From Hyalangium gracile (GTDB lineage Bacteria; Myxococcota; Myxococcia; Myxococcales; Myxococcaceae): DNA of 64,000 bases. Below are positions 28,239 through 37,500 of this stretch, piece after piece. The stretch spans positions 372,001-436,000 of the forward strand of contig NZ_JAHXBG010000001.1 of the NCBI RefSeq assembly GCF_020103725.1, given 5' to 3'. The notes under the pieces were generated by a model. That model saw only the letters and a list, made by a program, of their open reading frames with translations. It did not search any database and was not told where the DNA came from. How positions within the stretch are numbered: position 1 is the stretch's first letter; every line of letters starts with the position of its first letter. The translations under genes and the position numbers were made by a program.

Positions 28239-28607
28239 TCAGCGCCGCAGCAGCGCCTTGGCCACCAGCCCCAGCAGCTTGATGTGAGAGGAGTCCAGCT
28301 GACGCAGGCTGCGCAGCAGCCGGCGAATCTCCGGCCTCTCACTGGGCGCGGAGGGTGCCTCGGCCGGCGCGCTCCGCGGGCTGGGGCCGTGCGGCGTGAG
28401 GCCCAGCGGCTCGTCCGAGGAGACGTTCAGCTCGTGGCAGAGCTTGAGGAGCGTCTGCACGCTGGGGAGCATGCCTCCGCGCTCGAGACGACCGTACACC
28501 TCCGTCGCCACGTCGATGCGCTCCGCCACGTCTGCTTGCGTGAGCTCCAGGCGCATCCGGGCGGCACGCGCCGCAGCGCCGATAGTCGATGCGAGTTTTT
28601 TGTCCAT
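28239..28607 (-). CDS. XRE-family helix-turn-helix regulator
   Basis: A 122-residue protein. Residues ~8-65 form an HTH_3/XRE domain (AARAARMRLELTQADVAERIDVATEVYGRLERGGMLPSVQTLLKLCHELNVS). A Pro/Ser-rich linker and a C-terminal helix (EIRRLLRSLRQLDSSHIKLLGLVAKALLRR) follow. ATG 28607 has AGGA 5 nt upstream; longer frames lack HTH similarity. It is tail-to-tail with the B12-sensor operon and head-to-head, across a 505-bp gap, with the chemoreceptor gene. Targets unknown. Confidence 0.85.
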   Translation of the reverse strand: MDKKLASTIGAAARAARMRLELTQADVAERIDVATEVYGRLERGGMLPSVQTLLKLCHELNVSSDEPLGLTPHGPSPRSAPAEAPSAPSERPEIRRLLRSLRQLDSSHIKLLGLVAKALLRR

Positions 28608-29112
28608 GCTTCCTACCCGACCCGAAAGGTGCGGTTGACGGCTTAGGACGTATGGAGGCAGACAGACAGAACTTGCCGGGTAGATCTGCGCGTCTTCACC
28701 TGACAGGTCGCGAACTCCAGCAGGATGGCGCAGCGCGGCGTCAGCACTCCGTGAGCGACTCGTCAAGTCGGGTCCCCGGACATGACGGTGTAGGACAGCT
28801 GCGGATCATCCTCCCCCGGGTCCGATTTCCCTCGGAGCCGGGCCCTCCTTCGGAGCGCCGCCGCCGGGCCGCCCAACCCAGGGTGGCTCGAGCCACGGCT
28901 GTAGCGGACGGGCCGTGAGCGTCGGATCCACGCTCGAATCCAACGAGGTCTTGGACGCGAATCCGACCCAGCAGGTTGCCCCCGCGGGGCCCCCAGAAGG
29001 CGTCCTGGAGGCTGTCCCGAATCCCTCCCGAAGGCTCCCCCACGCTCGCGGGCCAGGGCGGGCGACCGACCGAGCACCCTCCCGAGGCCAGAGTGCCCTA
29101 GGCTTGGAGGTG
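28608..29112. other. 505-bp divergent intergenic region
   Basis: No supported gene. The rightward frame is open from 28915 into the chemoreceptor but has Pro/Arg-rich content without family similarity, so it is treated as leader. It contains a 14-bp perfect palindrome at 28883 and a TAGGCT hexamer 8 nt before the chemoreceptor ATG. Confidence 0.45.
28883..28896. promoter_or_regulatory. 14-bp perfect palindrome GTGGCTCGAGCCAC
   Basis: It lies between the XRE regulator and chemoreceptor genes. Size and symmetry fit an XRE-type operator, but no second copy was found in the window and chance is not excluded in GC-rich DNA. Confidence 0.3.
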
Positions 29113-30780
29113 ATGGCGCTGGCACTGAGACACCGCAGTCTTCTGACGAAGTTGTACATCGCGATGGGGGTGGTGGCGCTGCCGCTGCTCCTGCTGCAGC
29201 CGCTGTACGTGCTCCCGGCCATACGGGCGCAGCTCGAGGAGGACCGCTCGCGTGGACTGCGGCAGGTGGTGGAGACGGCGTACGGCGTGCTGGAGACCTA
29301 CGAGGCCCGGGTGCGTGCCGGCGAGCTGACGACGGCGCAGGCCCAGACCGAGGCGGCGCGGCTGCTGCAGCAGCTGCGCTACGGGCGCGTGGAGTACTTC
29401 TGGATCAATGACTTGTCGACGCGGCTGGTGATGCACCCGTACCTGCCGGCGATGCTGGGCAAGGACCTGACGGGGTATCGCGACGCGGACGGCAAGGCCG
29501 TCTTCGTGGACATCGTCAAGCTGGCGCGAGACAAGGGCGAGGGCTTCATCCCCTACCTGGCCACGCGCCCCGGAGAGACGACGCCGCTGCCCAAGGAGTC
29601 CTACGTGAAGCTCTTCGCTCCGTGGGGCTGGGTGGTGGGCACGGGCGTGTACGTGGAGGACATCGACAAGGAGATGCTGGGGCTGCAGCAGCGGCTGCTG
29701 CTGGCGGTGTGCGCGACGCTGGTGCTGGCGCTGCTGGTGGGAGCGGCCTTCTCGCGGGCGGTGGTGAAGCCGGTGCGCGGGCTGGCCGCCGCCGCGCGCA
29801 GCGTGGAGAAGGGAGACTTCAGCGTCACGGTGCCGGTGCAGTCGCAGGACGAGCTGGGCAAGCTGGGGCACGCCTTCAACACCATGGTGTACGGCGTGCG
29901 GGACATGGTGAAGGGCCTGGCGGACGTGGCGATCGCCACCGTGGCGGACGCCGACCGCATCCGGCGCTCGGCGGACGCGCTGTCCAAGGCCACGCGCGAG
30001 CAGTCCGACCAGCTCCAGCAGCTGGCGGAGTCCGTCCAGCAGATGAGCCGGGGCCTCTCCCAGGACGCCGAGCAGGCGCTGACCACCGCCGAGGTGGCCG
30101 CGAGCAACGGCCGGATGGCGGAGGAGGGCGGCGACGCGGTGAAGCACGCCTCGCGGAAGATCTCGGAGATCGTCGAGGTGGTGCAGAAGTCGGAGGAGAT
30201 GGTGGTGCGGCTGCAGACGTCGGGCGCGGCGGTGGCGCAGATGCTCCAGCTCATCCAGGACGTCTCCAACGAGACGAACGTGCTGGCGGTGAACACGGCC
30301 ATCGAGGCGGCGCGCGCGGGCGAGCACGGCAAGGGCTTCGGCGTGGTGGCCAACGAGGTGCGCAAGCTGGCTCACCGCTCGCGCGAGGCGGTGGAGCAGA
30401 TTGAGCACCTGCTGAAGAAGAACCAGGAGGACACCTCCAACGCGGCGGCGCTGATGCGGCAGGGCACCCTGCGCGTGGAGGAGGGCATGCAGCTGTCCTC
30501 CACCACGGCGGAGGCGCTCTCGCGCATCGTCACCGGCACGCGGGAGATCCACCTGCGCGTGGGTCAGCTCGCCGTGGACGGGGCCCGGCAGTCCAGCTCG
30601 GGAGAGACCATCGCCGAGCGCATCAAGACGCTGTCGAACAACTCCCTGGAGGCGGTGCAGGGGGTGAACCACATCGCCCAGGCGGTGGTGGACCTGCACG
30701 CGCAGGCGCAGCAGCTCTGGGCGCTGGCGGCGCGCTTCTCCCCCGAGCACCGGGAGCCGAAGGGCGCGGAGAAGAGCTGA
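29113..30780 (+). CDS. Methyl-accepting chemotaxis protein with single Cache domain
   Basis: A 555-residue receptor: TM1 (~12-31), an extracytoplasmic sCache-type domain (~35-190) with LRYGRVEYFWINDLSTRLVMHPYLPAMLGKDL and a WGWVVGTGVY ending, TM2 (~194-215), HAMP, and a signalling domain with the hairpin tip DVSNETNVLAVNTAIEAARA followed by GFGVVANEVRKLA. It should sense a small ligand and control a CheA/CheW array; no che genes are nearby. The ATG at 29113 has GGAGG only 3 nt upstream but TAGGCT 8 nt upstream, so a leaderless start is likely. It is convergent with the acyl-CoA ligase gene. Confidence 0.93.
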   Translation: MALALRHRSLLTKLYIAMGVVALPLLLLQPLYVLPAIRAQLEEDRSRGLRQVVETAYGVLETYEARVRAGELTTAQAQTEAARLLQQLRYGRVEYFWINDLSTRLVMHPYLPAMLGKDLTGYRDADGKAVFVDIVKLARDKGEGFIPYLATRPGETTPLPKESYVKLFAPWGWVVGTGVYVEDIDKEMLGLQQRLLLAVCATLVLALLVGAAFSRAVVKPVRGLAAAARSVEKGDFSVTVPVQSQDELGKLGHAFNTMVYGVRDMVKGLADVAIATVADADRIRRSADALSKATREQSDQLQQLAESVQQMSRGLSQDAEQALTTAEVAASNGRMAEEGGDAVKHASRKISEIVEVVQKSEEMVVRLQTSGAAVAQMLQLIQDVSNETNVLAVNTAIEAARAGEHGKGFGVVANEVRKLAHRSREAVEQIEHLLKKNQEDTSNAAALMRQGTLRVEEGMQLSSTTAEALSRIVTGTREIHLRVGQLAVDGARQSSSGETIAERIKTLSNNSLEAVQGVNHIAQAVVDLHAQAQQLWALAARFSPEHREPKGAEKS

Positions 30781-30801
30781 GCCCTCGGGCGCACCGGAGG
30801 C

Positions 30802-32319
30802 TCAGGGAGCGCCGTGCCGGGCGGCCAGCTCGCGGCGGTCCACCTTGCCCGCGGCGGTGCGCGGCAGGACGTCCACGAAGCGCACCGTCCTGGGCGTCTT
30901 GTACCGGGCCAGCCGTCCCTGGCACCAGGCCAGCAGCGCCTCGGCGGTGAGCGAGGTGCCCGGCCGGGAGACGACGAGCGCGCGCGGCACCTCGCCCCAC
31001 TTCGGGTCCGGCACGCCGATGACGGCCACCTCCGCCACGTCCGGGTGCCCGGCGAGCACGCTCTCCACCTCGGAGGGGTAGATGTTCTCTCCGCCGGAGA
31101 TGATGAGGTCCTTCACGCGGCCGACGATGCGGTAGCAGCCGTCCGCGTCGCGCTCGGCCAGGTCGCCCGTGTGGAGCCAGCCGCCCGCCAGCGCCTTCGC
31201 GCTCTCCTCGGGCCGGCGCCAGTAGCCCGCGCACAGGTGGGGCCCGCGCAGGAGCAGCTCGCCCGCGGCACCGTCCCCGTCCAGCCGGACCTCGACGTGG
31301 AAGAGGGGCACACCCACGGCCCCCGGCTTGCGGCGCACCTCTGCCGGGGGCAGCCAGAAGTTGTTGGGCCCGGCCTCGGTGAGCCCGTAGCCCGTCTTGA
31401 AGTCCACGCCGCGCTCGAAGAAGCGCTCGAAGACGGGGCCGGGGCACGGCGCGCCGCCGCTGATGAGCAGCTTGAGCCGGGAGAAGTCCACCGTGTCGAA
31501 GCGCGGGTGGCGCTGCATCTCGATGAACATGGTGGGCACGCCGAACATGAGGCTCACCTCGCCCCGCTGCACCCGGTCGAACACCTGCTCCACGTCGAAG
31601 CCCCGGCACACCACGGAGGCGCCGCCCACGTACACCAGGGGCGTGGTGAAGACGTTGAGGCCTCCGGTGTGGAAGAGCGGCGCGTTGAGCAGCGCCACGT
31701 CATCCGCGGTGAGGCCCCAGCTCACCACGGTGTTGGCCGCGTTGGCGGTGATGGAGCCGTACGTGAGGATGGCCGCCTTGGGCAGGCCGGTGCTGCCTCC
31801 CGTGTAGCAGAGCACCCACGCATCGCTCGCCTCCAGCTCCACGGGCGGCAGCGGCGTGTCCGGCAGCGAGTCCCTCGAGGAGAAGAGCACGTCCGAGGCC
31901 GCGCGCGAGGGCGAGTCCTCCAGCGACACGACGTGGCGCACGCTCCGGGCGTGGGGGCGCACGGCGTCCACCTGCGCCTGGAAGTCCGGGCCGTAAATGA
32001 GGACGACGGGCTCCGCGTCCGCGAACAGCCCCTTGAGCTCCTCGGGGCTGAGGCGCCAGTTGAGCGGCTGGAGGATGGCCCCCAGCTTGGCGCAGGCGAA
32101 GACGACGTCCAGGTACTCCACGCAGTTCATCGCCAGCACCGCGACGCGATCGCCCCGCCTCACCCCGAGCGTGTCGTGCAGCAGCCGGGCGGTGCGGTGG
32201 GCGGCCGCGTTCCACTCGCGCCAGGTGACGCGGCGGTCCCCGCGAAGGGCATCGATGAGCGCGACGCGGTCCGGCGAGAGCTGCGCGCGGCGGGCCAGCC
32301 AGTCATGAACGATGGGCAT
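30802..32319 (-). CDS. AMP-dependent acyl-CoA synthetase/ligase
   Basis: A 505-residue member of the ANL (adenylate-forming) family: P-loop CYTGGSTGLPKAA, A5 GYGLTEAGPNNF, A7 HTGDLAERD, A8 RVKDLIISGGENIYPSEVE and A10 Lys in GKVDRREL. It activates a carboxylate to the acyl-AMP and then acyl-CoA; chain length is not readable. The start at 32319 lacks a Shine-Dalgarno but has TACCCT 8 nt before it. It is divergent from the hydroxybutyrate dehydrogenase gene (63 bp), suggesting linked acyl/ketone-body metabolism, and resembles the second ligase at 45472. Confidence 0.9.
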   Translation of the reverse strand: MPIVHDWLARRAQLSPDRVALIDALRGDRRVTWREWNAAAHRTARLLHDTLGVRRGDRVAVLAMNCVEYLDVVFACAKLGAILQPLNWRLSPEELKGLFADAEPVVLIYGPDFQAQVDAVRPHARSVRHVVSLEDSPSRAASDVLFSSRDSLPDTPLPPVELEASDAWVLCYTGGSTGLPKAAILTYGSITANAANTVVSWGLTADDVALLNAPLFHTGGLNVFTTPLVYVGGASVVCRGFDVEQVFDRVQRGEVSLMFGVPTMFIEMQRHPRFDTVDFSRLKLLISGGAPCPGPVFERFFERGVDFKTGYGLTEAGPNNFWLPPAEVRRKPGAVGVPLFHVEVRLDGDGAAGELLLRGPHLCAGYWRRPEESAKALAGGWLHTGDLAERDADGCYRIVGRVKDLIISGGENIYPSEVESVLAGHPDVAEVAVIGVPDPKWGEVPRALVVSRPGTSLTAEALLAWCQGRLARYKTPRTVRFVDVLPRTAAGKVDRRELAARHGAP

Positions 32320-32382
32320 CGCTCGGGAGGGTAGAACTTCGCGGTGGCTTGCTCCACCATGCCGAGCACCGAGGGAGGGCCC

Positions 32383-33153
32383 ATGGGAGAACTGTCGGAG
32401 AAGTGCGCACTGGTGACGGGGGCGGCGGGCGGCATCGGACTGGCGGTGGCGCAGGCGCTGAGCGCCCAGGGTGTCCGGGTGCTGCTGGCGGACATCGACG
32501 AGGCGCGAGGCCACGCGGAGGCGCTGAGCCTGCCCAACGCGGTGTTCCAGCGGGCGGACATGGCCTCGCGGGAGGACTGCCGGGCCGTGGTCGCCCGCGC
32601 GGAGAAGGAGTGGGGGCGGCTGGACATCCTGGTGAACAACGCCGGCCTGCAGCACGTGTCGCCCGTGGAGGAGTTCCCGGAGGACCGCTGGGAGCACCTC
32701 ATCCGCGTCATGCTGATTGGCCCCTTCCTGCTGACCCGCTACGCGCTGCCGCTGATGTACGCCCGGGGCTGGGGGCGCATCATCAACATGTCCTCGCTGC
32801 ACGGGCTGGTGGCCTCGCCGTACAAGTCCGCCTACATCTCGGCGAAGCACGGGCTGATGGGGCTGACGAAGACGGTGGCGCTGGAGGCCGCGGCCAAGGG
32901 CGTGACGGTGAACGCGGTGTGCCCCAGCTACGTGCGCACGCCGCTGGTGGAGAAGCAGATCGCGGACCAGGCGCGGGTGCACGGCATGTCGCAGAGTGAC
33001 GTGGTGGAGAAGGTCATGCTCGCACCCGCGGCGGTGAAGCGGCTGCTGGAGCCGAGCGAGGTGGCGGCCTACGTGAGCTTCCTGTGCTCGGAGGCCGCGG
33101 GAGGCATCACCGGCTCCGCCCAGGTCATGGACTGCGGCTGGACGGCACGCTGA
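32383..33153 (+). CDS. bdhA: 3-hydroxybutyrate dehydrogenase
   Basis: A 256-residue classical SDR: GAAGGIG cofactor loop, [40 protein letters not shown] (Ser, Tyr-x3-Lys catalytic residues), [18 protein letters not shown] and a C-terminal [17 protein letters not shown]. The [23 protein letters not shown] and TPLVEKQI segments are diagnostic of D-3-hydroxybutyrate dehydrogenase, which interconverts 3-hydroxybutyrate and acetoacetate with NAD in PHB/ketone-body use. ATG 32383 has GGGAGG 6 nt upstream. It is followed after 122 bp by the serine dehydratase gene on the same strand. Confidence 0.9.
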   Translation: MGELSEKCALVTGAAGGIGLAVAQALSAQGVRVLLADIDEARGHAEALSLPNAVFQRADMASREDCRAVVARAEKEWGRLDILVNNAGLQHVSPVEEFPEDRWEHLIRVMLIGPFLLTRYALPLMYARGWGRIINMSSLHGLVASPYKSAYISAKHGLMGLTKTVALEAAAKGVTVNAVCPSYVRTPLVEKQIADQARVHGMSQSDVVEKVMLAPAAVKRLLEPSEVAAYVSFLCSEAAGGITGSAQVMDCGWTAR

Positions 33154-33275
33154 GCGCCAGCCTCCCTGCCTGCCATGCCTCGCCGGGACAGGGTGTCACC
33201 GGCAGTCAGCGCGGATGGGGGCGGGCGAGGCCGCATGTTACGTTCGGAACCCCCTTCACCCAGTCACCCCTCCTC

Positions 33276-34652
33276 ATGGCCGTCAGCGCTTTCGAGCTCT
33301 TCAAGATCGGGATCGGTCCGTCCTCCTCCCATACGGTGGGCCCCATGCGGGCGGCCCGACGCTTCGCCGAGGCCCTGGTGGAGACCGAGCTGCTCGGGCG
33401 CACCCACTCCGTGAAGGCGGAGCTGTTCGGCTCCCTGGGCGCCACGGGCAAGGGCCACGGCAGCCCCAAGGCGGTGATTCTCGGGCTGATGGGTGAGCTG
33501 CCGGACCAGGTGGACACGGACGCCATCCCCGCGATGCTCGAGCGCGTGCACGCCGAGCGCACCCTGCGCCTGCTGGGCCGCCACCCCGTCACCTTCAACG
33601 ATGCGGAGGACATCGTCCTGCACCGGCGCGCGTCGCTGCCCAAGCACCCGAACGGCATGCGCTTCTCCGCGTTCGACGCGTCCCGCCAGGAGCTGCTCTC
33701 GCGCATCTACTACTCGGTCGGCGGCGGCTTCGTGGTGAACGACGACGTGAGCGCCGAGCTGCCCTTCATGGAGGACAAGACGCCCCTGCCCTACCCCTTC
33801 ACCAGCGGGGGCGAGCTGCTCGGCCGGTGCAAGGTGAACGGCCTGTCCATCTCGACGCTGATGCTGGAGAACGAGAAGGCCTGGCGCCCCGAGAGCCAGG
33901 TGAGAGAGGGCCTGCTCACCATCTGGAAGACCATGGAGGCGTGCGTGAAGCGCGGCTGCGAGCGCGAGGGCGTGCTGCCCGGCGGGCTCAAGGTGGTGCG
34001 CCGCGCCCCGGCCCTGTTCCGCAAGCTGAAGACGGACACCCGCGCCGGAGGAGATCCCCTGCTGGTGCTGGACTGGGTCGACCTCTACGCCCTGGCGGTG
34101 AACGAGGAGAACGCCGCCGGCGGGCGCGTGGTGACGGCTCCGACCAACGGAGCGGCGGGCGTCATCCCGGCCGTGCTGCACTACCACATGCGCCACGTGG
34201 CCGGCTCGGACGAGGACGGCGCCGTCCGCTTCCTGCTCACCGCCGCGGCGATCGGCATCCTCTATAAGGAGAACGCCTCCATCTCCGGCGCCGAGGTGGG
34301 CTGTCAGGGCGAGGTGGGCGTGGCGTGCTCCATGGCCGCCGCGGGCCTGGCCGAGGTGCTCGGCGGCACCCCCGAGCAGGTGGAGAACGCCGCCGAGATT
34401 GGCATGGAGCACAACCTGGGGCTCACGTGCGATCCGGTGGGCGGCCTGGTCCAGGTGCCCTGCATCGAGCGCAACGCCATGGGCGCGGTGAAGGCCATCA
34501 ACGCGGCGCGGCTGGCGCTGCGGGGCGATGGCTCGCACAAGGTCTCGCTGGACAAGGTCATCAAGACCATGCGCGAGACCGGCGCGGACATGAAGACCAA
34601 GTACAAGGAGACGGCTCGCGGCGGCCTGGCCGTCAACATCATCGAGTGCTGA
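33276..34652 (+). CDS. sdaA: L-serine ammonia-lyase (single-chain, iron-sulfur)
   Basis: A 458-residue L-serine dehydratase with fused beta and alpha parts: N-terminal [24 protein letters not shown] and C-terminal [24 protein letters not shown], then [23 protein letters not shown]. These hold the cysteines of the 4Fe-4S cluster. It deaminates L-serine to pyruvate and ammonia. ATG 33276 matches the family N-terminus, and no Shine-Dalgarno is visible. Serine catabolism fits a myxobacterium that lives on amino acids. It is convergent with the MFS transporter gene. Confidence 0.95.
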   Translation: MAVSAFELFKIGIGPSSSHTVGPMRAARRFAEALVETELLGRTHSVKAELFGSLGATGKGHGSPKAVILGLMGELPDQVDTDAIPAMLERVHAERTLRLLGRHPVTFNDAEDIVLHRRASLPKHPNGMRFSAFDASRQELLSRIYYSVGGGFVVNDDVSAELPFMEDKTPLPYPFTSGGELLGRCKVNGLSISTLMLENEKAWRPESQVREGLLTIWKTMEACVKRGCEREGVLPGGLKVVRRAPALFRKLKTDTRAGGDPLLVLDWVDLYALAVNEENAAGGRVVTAPTNGAAGVIPAVLHYHMRHVAGSDEDGAVRFLLTAAAIGILYKENASISGAEVGCQGEVGVACSMAAAGLAEVLGGTPEQVENAAEIGMEHNLGLTCDPVGGLVQVPCIERNAMGAVKAINAARLALRGDGSHKVSLDKVIKTMRETGADMKTKYKETARGGLAVNIIEC

Positions 34653-34692
34653 GCGGCAGGAGCGCGCGGGCGCCCTCGCCTCTTCGAGTGCC

Positions 34693-36063
34693 TCAGGCGG
34701 CATCCCGCCCGGAGGCGGAGCCCTGTCCCGTGGAGGCCGTGTCCGTGCCCTCCTCACCCAGCCGCGCGCGGAAGGTCTCCGCGGAGAGGTACACCGCGAC
34801 GAGGGTGATGGCGATGAGCACGAGCAGGTAGACGGAGATGGGCCAGGACTGGCCGCCGTACTGGCGGAGAAGGTCCGTGGCGATGATGGGGGACAGGCCG
34901 CCGGCGAGCACGGAGGCCAGCTGGTACCCGAGCGACGCGCCGCTGTAGCGCACGCGCGTGCCGAACAGCTCCGAGAAGAAGCTGGCCTGCGGGCCATACA
35001 TGGCCGCGTGGGCAATCATCCCCAGCGAGATGGCCAGCCAGACGAGCCCCACCTGCTGGGTGTCGAGCATCCAGAAGAAGGGGAAGGCCATCAACCCCGC
35101 CACGGCCGCGCCCGCCAGGTACACCGGGCGGCGACCGAAGCGGTCCGAGGCGGCGCCGAACGCGGGGATGGCCACCAGGTGGACCGCGCAGGCGATGAGC
35201 ACGCCGTTGAGCACGGTGAGGCGGGGCAGCTTGAGCTTCTCGGTGCCGTAGGTGAGGACGAAGGTGGTGATGACGTAGAAGAAGCCGTTCTCCGCCATGC
35301 GCGCCCCCATGGCCAGGAGGACCTCGCGGGGGTGCTGGCGCAGCGCCTCGAGCGCGGGGATGCGGGGCTCCTGGGCCTCCTTCTTGCGCTGCTCGAAGAC
35401 GGGAGACTCGGCCACGCTCAGGCGGATGAACACGCCGATGCCGATGAGCACGGCGCTGAGCAGGAACGGCACGCGCCAGCCCCACGTGAGGAACTGCTCC
35501 TCGGGCAGCCGCGAGAAGAGGGAGAACACGAAGTTGGCCACCAGCATGCCGGCCGGAGCGCCCATCTGCGGCCAGCTGCCGTAGAAGCCTCGGCGGTGCG
35601 CGGGCGCGTGCTCCACGGCCATCAGCACCGCCCCGCCCCACTCCCCGCCCAGCCCGAACCCCTGGAGCACTCGCAGGAAGACGAGCAGCGCGGGCGCCCA
35701 CACACCGATGCTGTGGTAGGTGGGCAGCAGCCCCACGGCGAACGTCGCCACGCCCATGATCATCAACGTGGCGCTCAGCATCGTCTTGCGGCCGAGCTTG
35801 TCCCCGTAGTGACCGAAGACGACGCCTCCGAGGGGCCGGGCGACGAAGCCCACCGCGTACGTGGCGAACGCGGCCATGGTCCCCAGCAGCGGGTCCACCG
35901 AGGGGAAGAACAGCTTGTTGAACACGAGCGCGGCCGCCGTGCCGTAGAGGAAGAAGTCGTACCACTCGATGGCGGTGCCGATGAAGCTGGCCACCGCCAC
36001 CTTCACGATGGAGTCCGCCGGCTTCTTCGAGGAGGCCGAGGCATCGGCCGAGTGAGGCTGCAT
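34693..36063 (-). CDS. Metabolite:H+ symporter (MFS, MHS type)
   Basis: A 456-residue, ~12-span transporter: N-terminal [25 protein letters not shown], loop motif [29 protein letters not shown] and [11 protein letters not shown] are characteristic of the metabolite:H+ symporter branch (ShiA/KgtP/ProP-like). Likely cargo is a small organic acid or amino-acid derivative; not resolvable. ATG 36063 has AAGGAAAG upstream. A TGAA-N6-TTCA operator-like site lies ~106 bp upstream, placing it in the possible TetR regulon. Confidence 0.9.
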   Translation of the reverse strand: MQPHSADASASSKKPADSIVKVAVASFIGTAIEWYDFFLYGTAAALVFNKLFFPSVDPLLGTMAAFATYAVGFVARPLGGVVFGHYGDKLGRKTMLSATLMIMGVATFAVGLLPTYHSIGVWAPALLVFLRVLQGFGLGGEWGGAVLMAVEHAPAHRRGFYGSWPQMGAPAGMLVANFVFSLFSRLPEEQFLTWGWRVPFLLSAVLIGIGVFIRLSVAESPVFEQRKKEAQEPRIPALEALRQHPREVLLAMGARMAENGFFYVITTFVLTYGTEKLKLPRLTVLNGVLIACAVHLVAIPAFGAASDRFGRRPVYLAGAAVAGLMAFPFFWMLDTQQVGLVWLAISLGMIAHAAMYGPQASFFSELFGTRVRYSGASLGYQLASVLAGGLSPIIATDLLRQYGGQSWPISVYLLVLIAITLVAVYLSAETFRARLGEEGTDTASTGQGSASGRDAA

Positions 36064-36168
36064 GGGCTTTCCTTCGCGGGGAACGTCGTGCCTGTCGTGC
36101 GCCGGCTCCTCTCCTACAGCACCCTGAGCGCGGGGAGGAAGTGGGGAGCCGAGATATCGACCGGCCAG

Positions 36169-36184
36169 GTTGAAGCCTGATTCA
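36169..36184. promoter_or_regulatory. TGAA-N6-TTCA operator-like site (MHS transporter)
   Basis: GTTGAAGCCTGATTCA, matching the GTTGAA-N4-GATTCA form shared with the sites at 40750 (reverse), 48769 and 49831. It lies between the transporter gene (leftward) and the 36348 gene. Confidence 0.5.
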
Positions 36185-36347
36185 GCTCCGCGGCGCGTCA
36201 TCCGGGCGCACTGCCGGTGCCGGGAGCGCGACACCGACGCACGGAAGGCGTTGAGGGAGCCCCACCCGTCGTGTGTAATTCGCCTCCTGCACGAGGACAC
36301 TGCCGCGCCCACCCGGGCGCGTCCCGGTCGCGCCAGAGGAGGGCACC

Positions 36348-36929
36348 ATGAAGCGCCGCAAGCCGAAGCAGCACGTGTCCTTGAGCGAAGCGGCCGTGCT
36401 GCACCGGCGCGCCTCGCGGATGAACAAGCCGGCCGAGGCGAGGGCCTCCCTGGAGCTGCTGGACGAGGTGCTGGAGACGTGCCCGGCGTACGTGCCGGCG
36501 CTGCTGCTGGCGGGCCGGCGGCTGCAGACGAGCGGCTCGGCGGGGCCGGCCGAGGCCCGTTCGGGGATACGCAAGGCGCGCCGGTACCTGCAGCAGGCGG
36601 TGCTGGCGTCGGACCGCTCGGCGGCGTCCATGGTGGAGCTGGGCTACTTCCTGCACTCGGCGGAGGGCGCGTCGGAGGCGGCGGAGCGCTACCTGCGCGC
36701 GGGCGTGGACAAGGCGCTGACGGTGCTGGAAGACGGGTGGAGCGGGCTCATCGACGTGCTGTACGCGCAGGGCCGGCTCGAGGAGGCGGTGGCGCTGGGC
36801 AAGCGCGCGCAGCAGCTCTTCCCGGGCTCGGTGCGCATCGCCACCGCCCTCACGCCGGTGCTGGCGGAACTCTCGACACCGAAGCGCGAGCCTGCTCGGA
36901 CCATGGGTCGCCGCATCTCCTTCGAGTAG
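36348..36929 (+). CDS. TPR-like helical-repeat protein
   Basis: A 193-residue soluble protein of alpha-helical repeats (residues ~15-170) with TPR-like spacing: LHRRASRMNKPAEARASLELLDEVLETCPAYVPALLLAGRRL, YLQQAVLASDRSAASMVELGYFLHSAEGASEAAERYL, LIDVLYAQGRLEEAVALGKRAQQLFPG. A basic N-terminus (MKRRKPKQ) and a C-terminal RRISFE tail are present. It is a probable protein-interaction scaffold; partner unknown. ATG 36348 has GAGGAGGG close upstream. It stands alone between the MHS transporter and zinc-ribbon genes. Confidence 0.65.
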   Translation: MKRRKPKQHVSLSEAAVLHRRASRMNKPAEARASLELLDEVLETCPAYVPALLLAGRRLQTSGSAGPAEARSGIRKARRYLQQAVLASDRSAASMVELGYFLHSAEGASEAAERYLRAGVDKALTVLEDGWSGLIDVLYAQGRLEEAVALGKRAQQLFPGSVRIATALTPVLAELSTPKREPARTMGRRISFE

Positions 36930-37055
36930 CGGCGCCTACGCTCCGAGGCCCGAACCCTCGAGCCAGGGGAGCCGCCTGGCCAGGCAGGCGCCCTGTGAGC
37001 GAACCGGTCCCCAACTGGTATGACAAGCAGACCAGTTCGGACAGCGTGCGCCGAC

Positions 37056-37328
37056 TCAGGGGCCGCCGTCCGCCCCGCCATCGGACGGGCCCGCGTCCGG
37101 GGTCTCCGGCTCGTAGCAGTCGAACGAGCCGTCCTCGCAGGGCGGAGCGCCGTAGCAGGCCATCAGGGTGAGCGCGGCCACTCCGGCACTGGCCAGCGCC
37201 CACCAGCCCACGGTCCAACGCGGTGCCGGCCCCGGACGGGACTCGAGCGCCTGCCCGCAGTGGAGACACGCGGTGGCGGAGGGCGGATTGAAGCCCTGGC
37301 AGGACGGGCAGCCGGACAGCTGTGACAT
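37056..37328 (-). CDS. Small zinc-ribbon membrane protein
   Basis: A 90-residue protein: N-terminal zinc ribbon CPSC...CLHC (residues ~7-24), one membrane span (WTVGWWALASAGVAALTLMAC), then a short Cys-containing outer part and a low-complexity DAG/DGG-rich tail. Such tails are common in myxobacterial envelope proteins. Function unknown. ATG 37328 has AGGAGT 8 nt upstream. It is divergent from the radical SAM gene 172 bp to its right; the tail does not look like a RiPP precursor. Confidence 0.7.
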   Translation of the reverse strand: MSQLSGCPSCQGFNPPSATACLHCGQALESRPGPAPRWTVGWWALASAGVAALTLMACYGAPPCEDGSFDCYEPETPDAGPSDGGADGGP

Positions 37329-37500
37329 GAGGTGACTCCTGGAGAGCACGAGGAGTCTGCCACAGACGCAAACCCCATGCCGTTGAAGGCCCCTGGCACT
37401 CCAGGCGAGGGCGTGGCTCACGAGGCCCGAGCAGGAAGCCGGGCAGGACACGCCTGTCACACCTGCGGGCCCCTCTTCAGTTCCGCTAGGCTCGAGGCGC

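Noticed and set aside
28915-29112. N-terminal extension of the chemoreceptor frame
   Set aside because: Pro/Arg-rich with lower codon bias; the receptor topology begins naturally at 29113 with TM1.
37056-37328. Zinc-ribbon protein as the RiPP precursor of the radical SAM enzyme
   Set aside because: It has a zinc ribbon, a membrane span and an acidic DAG-rich tail, is divergently transcribed, and has no leader/core layout.
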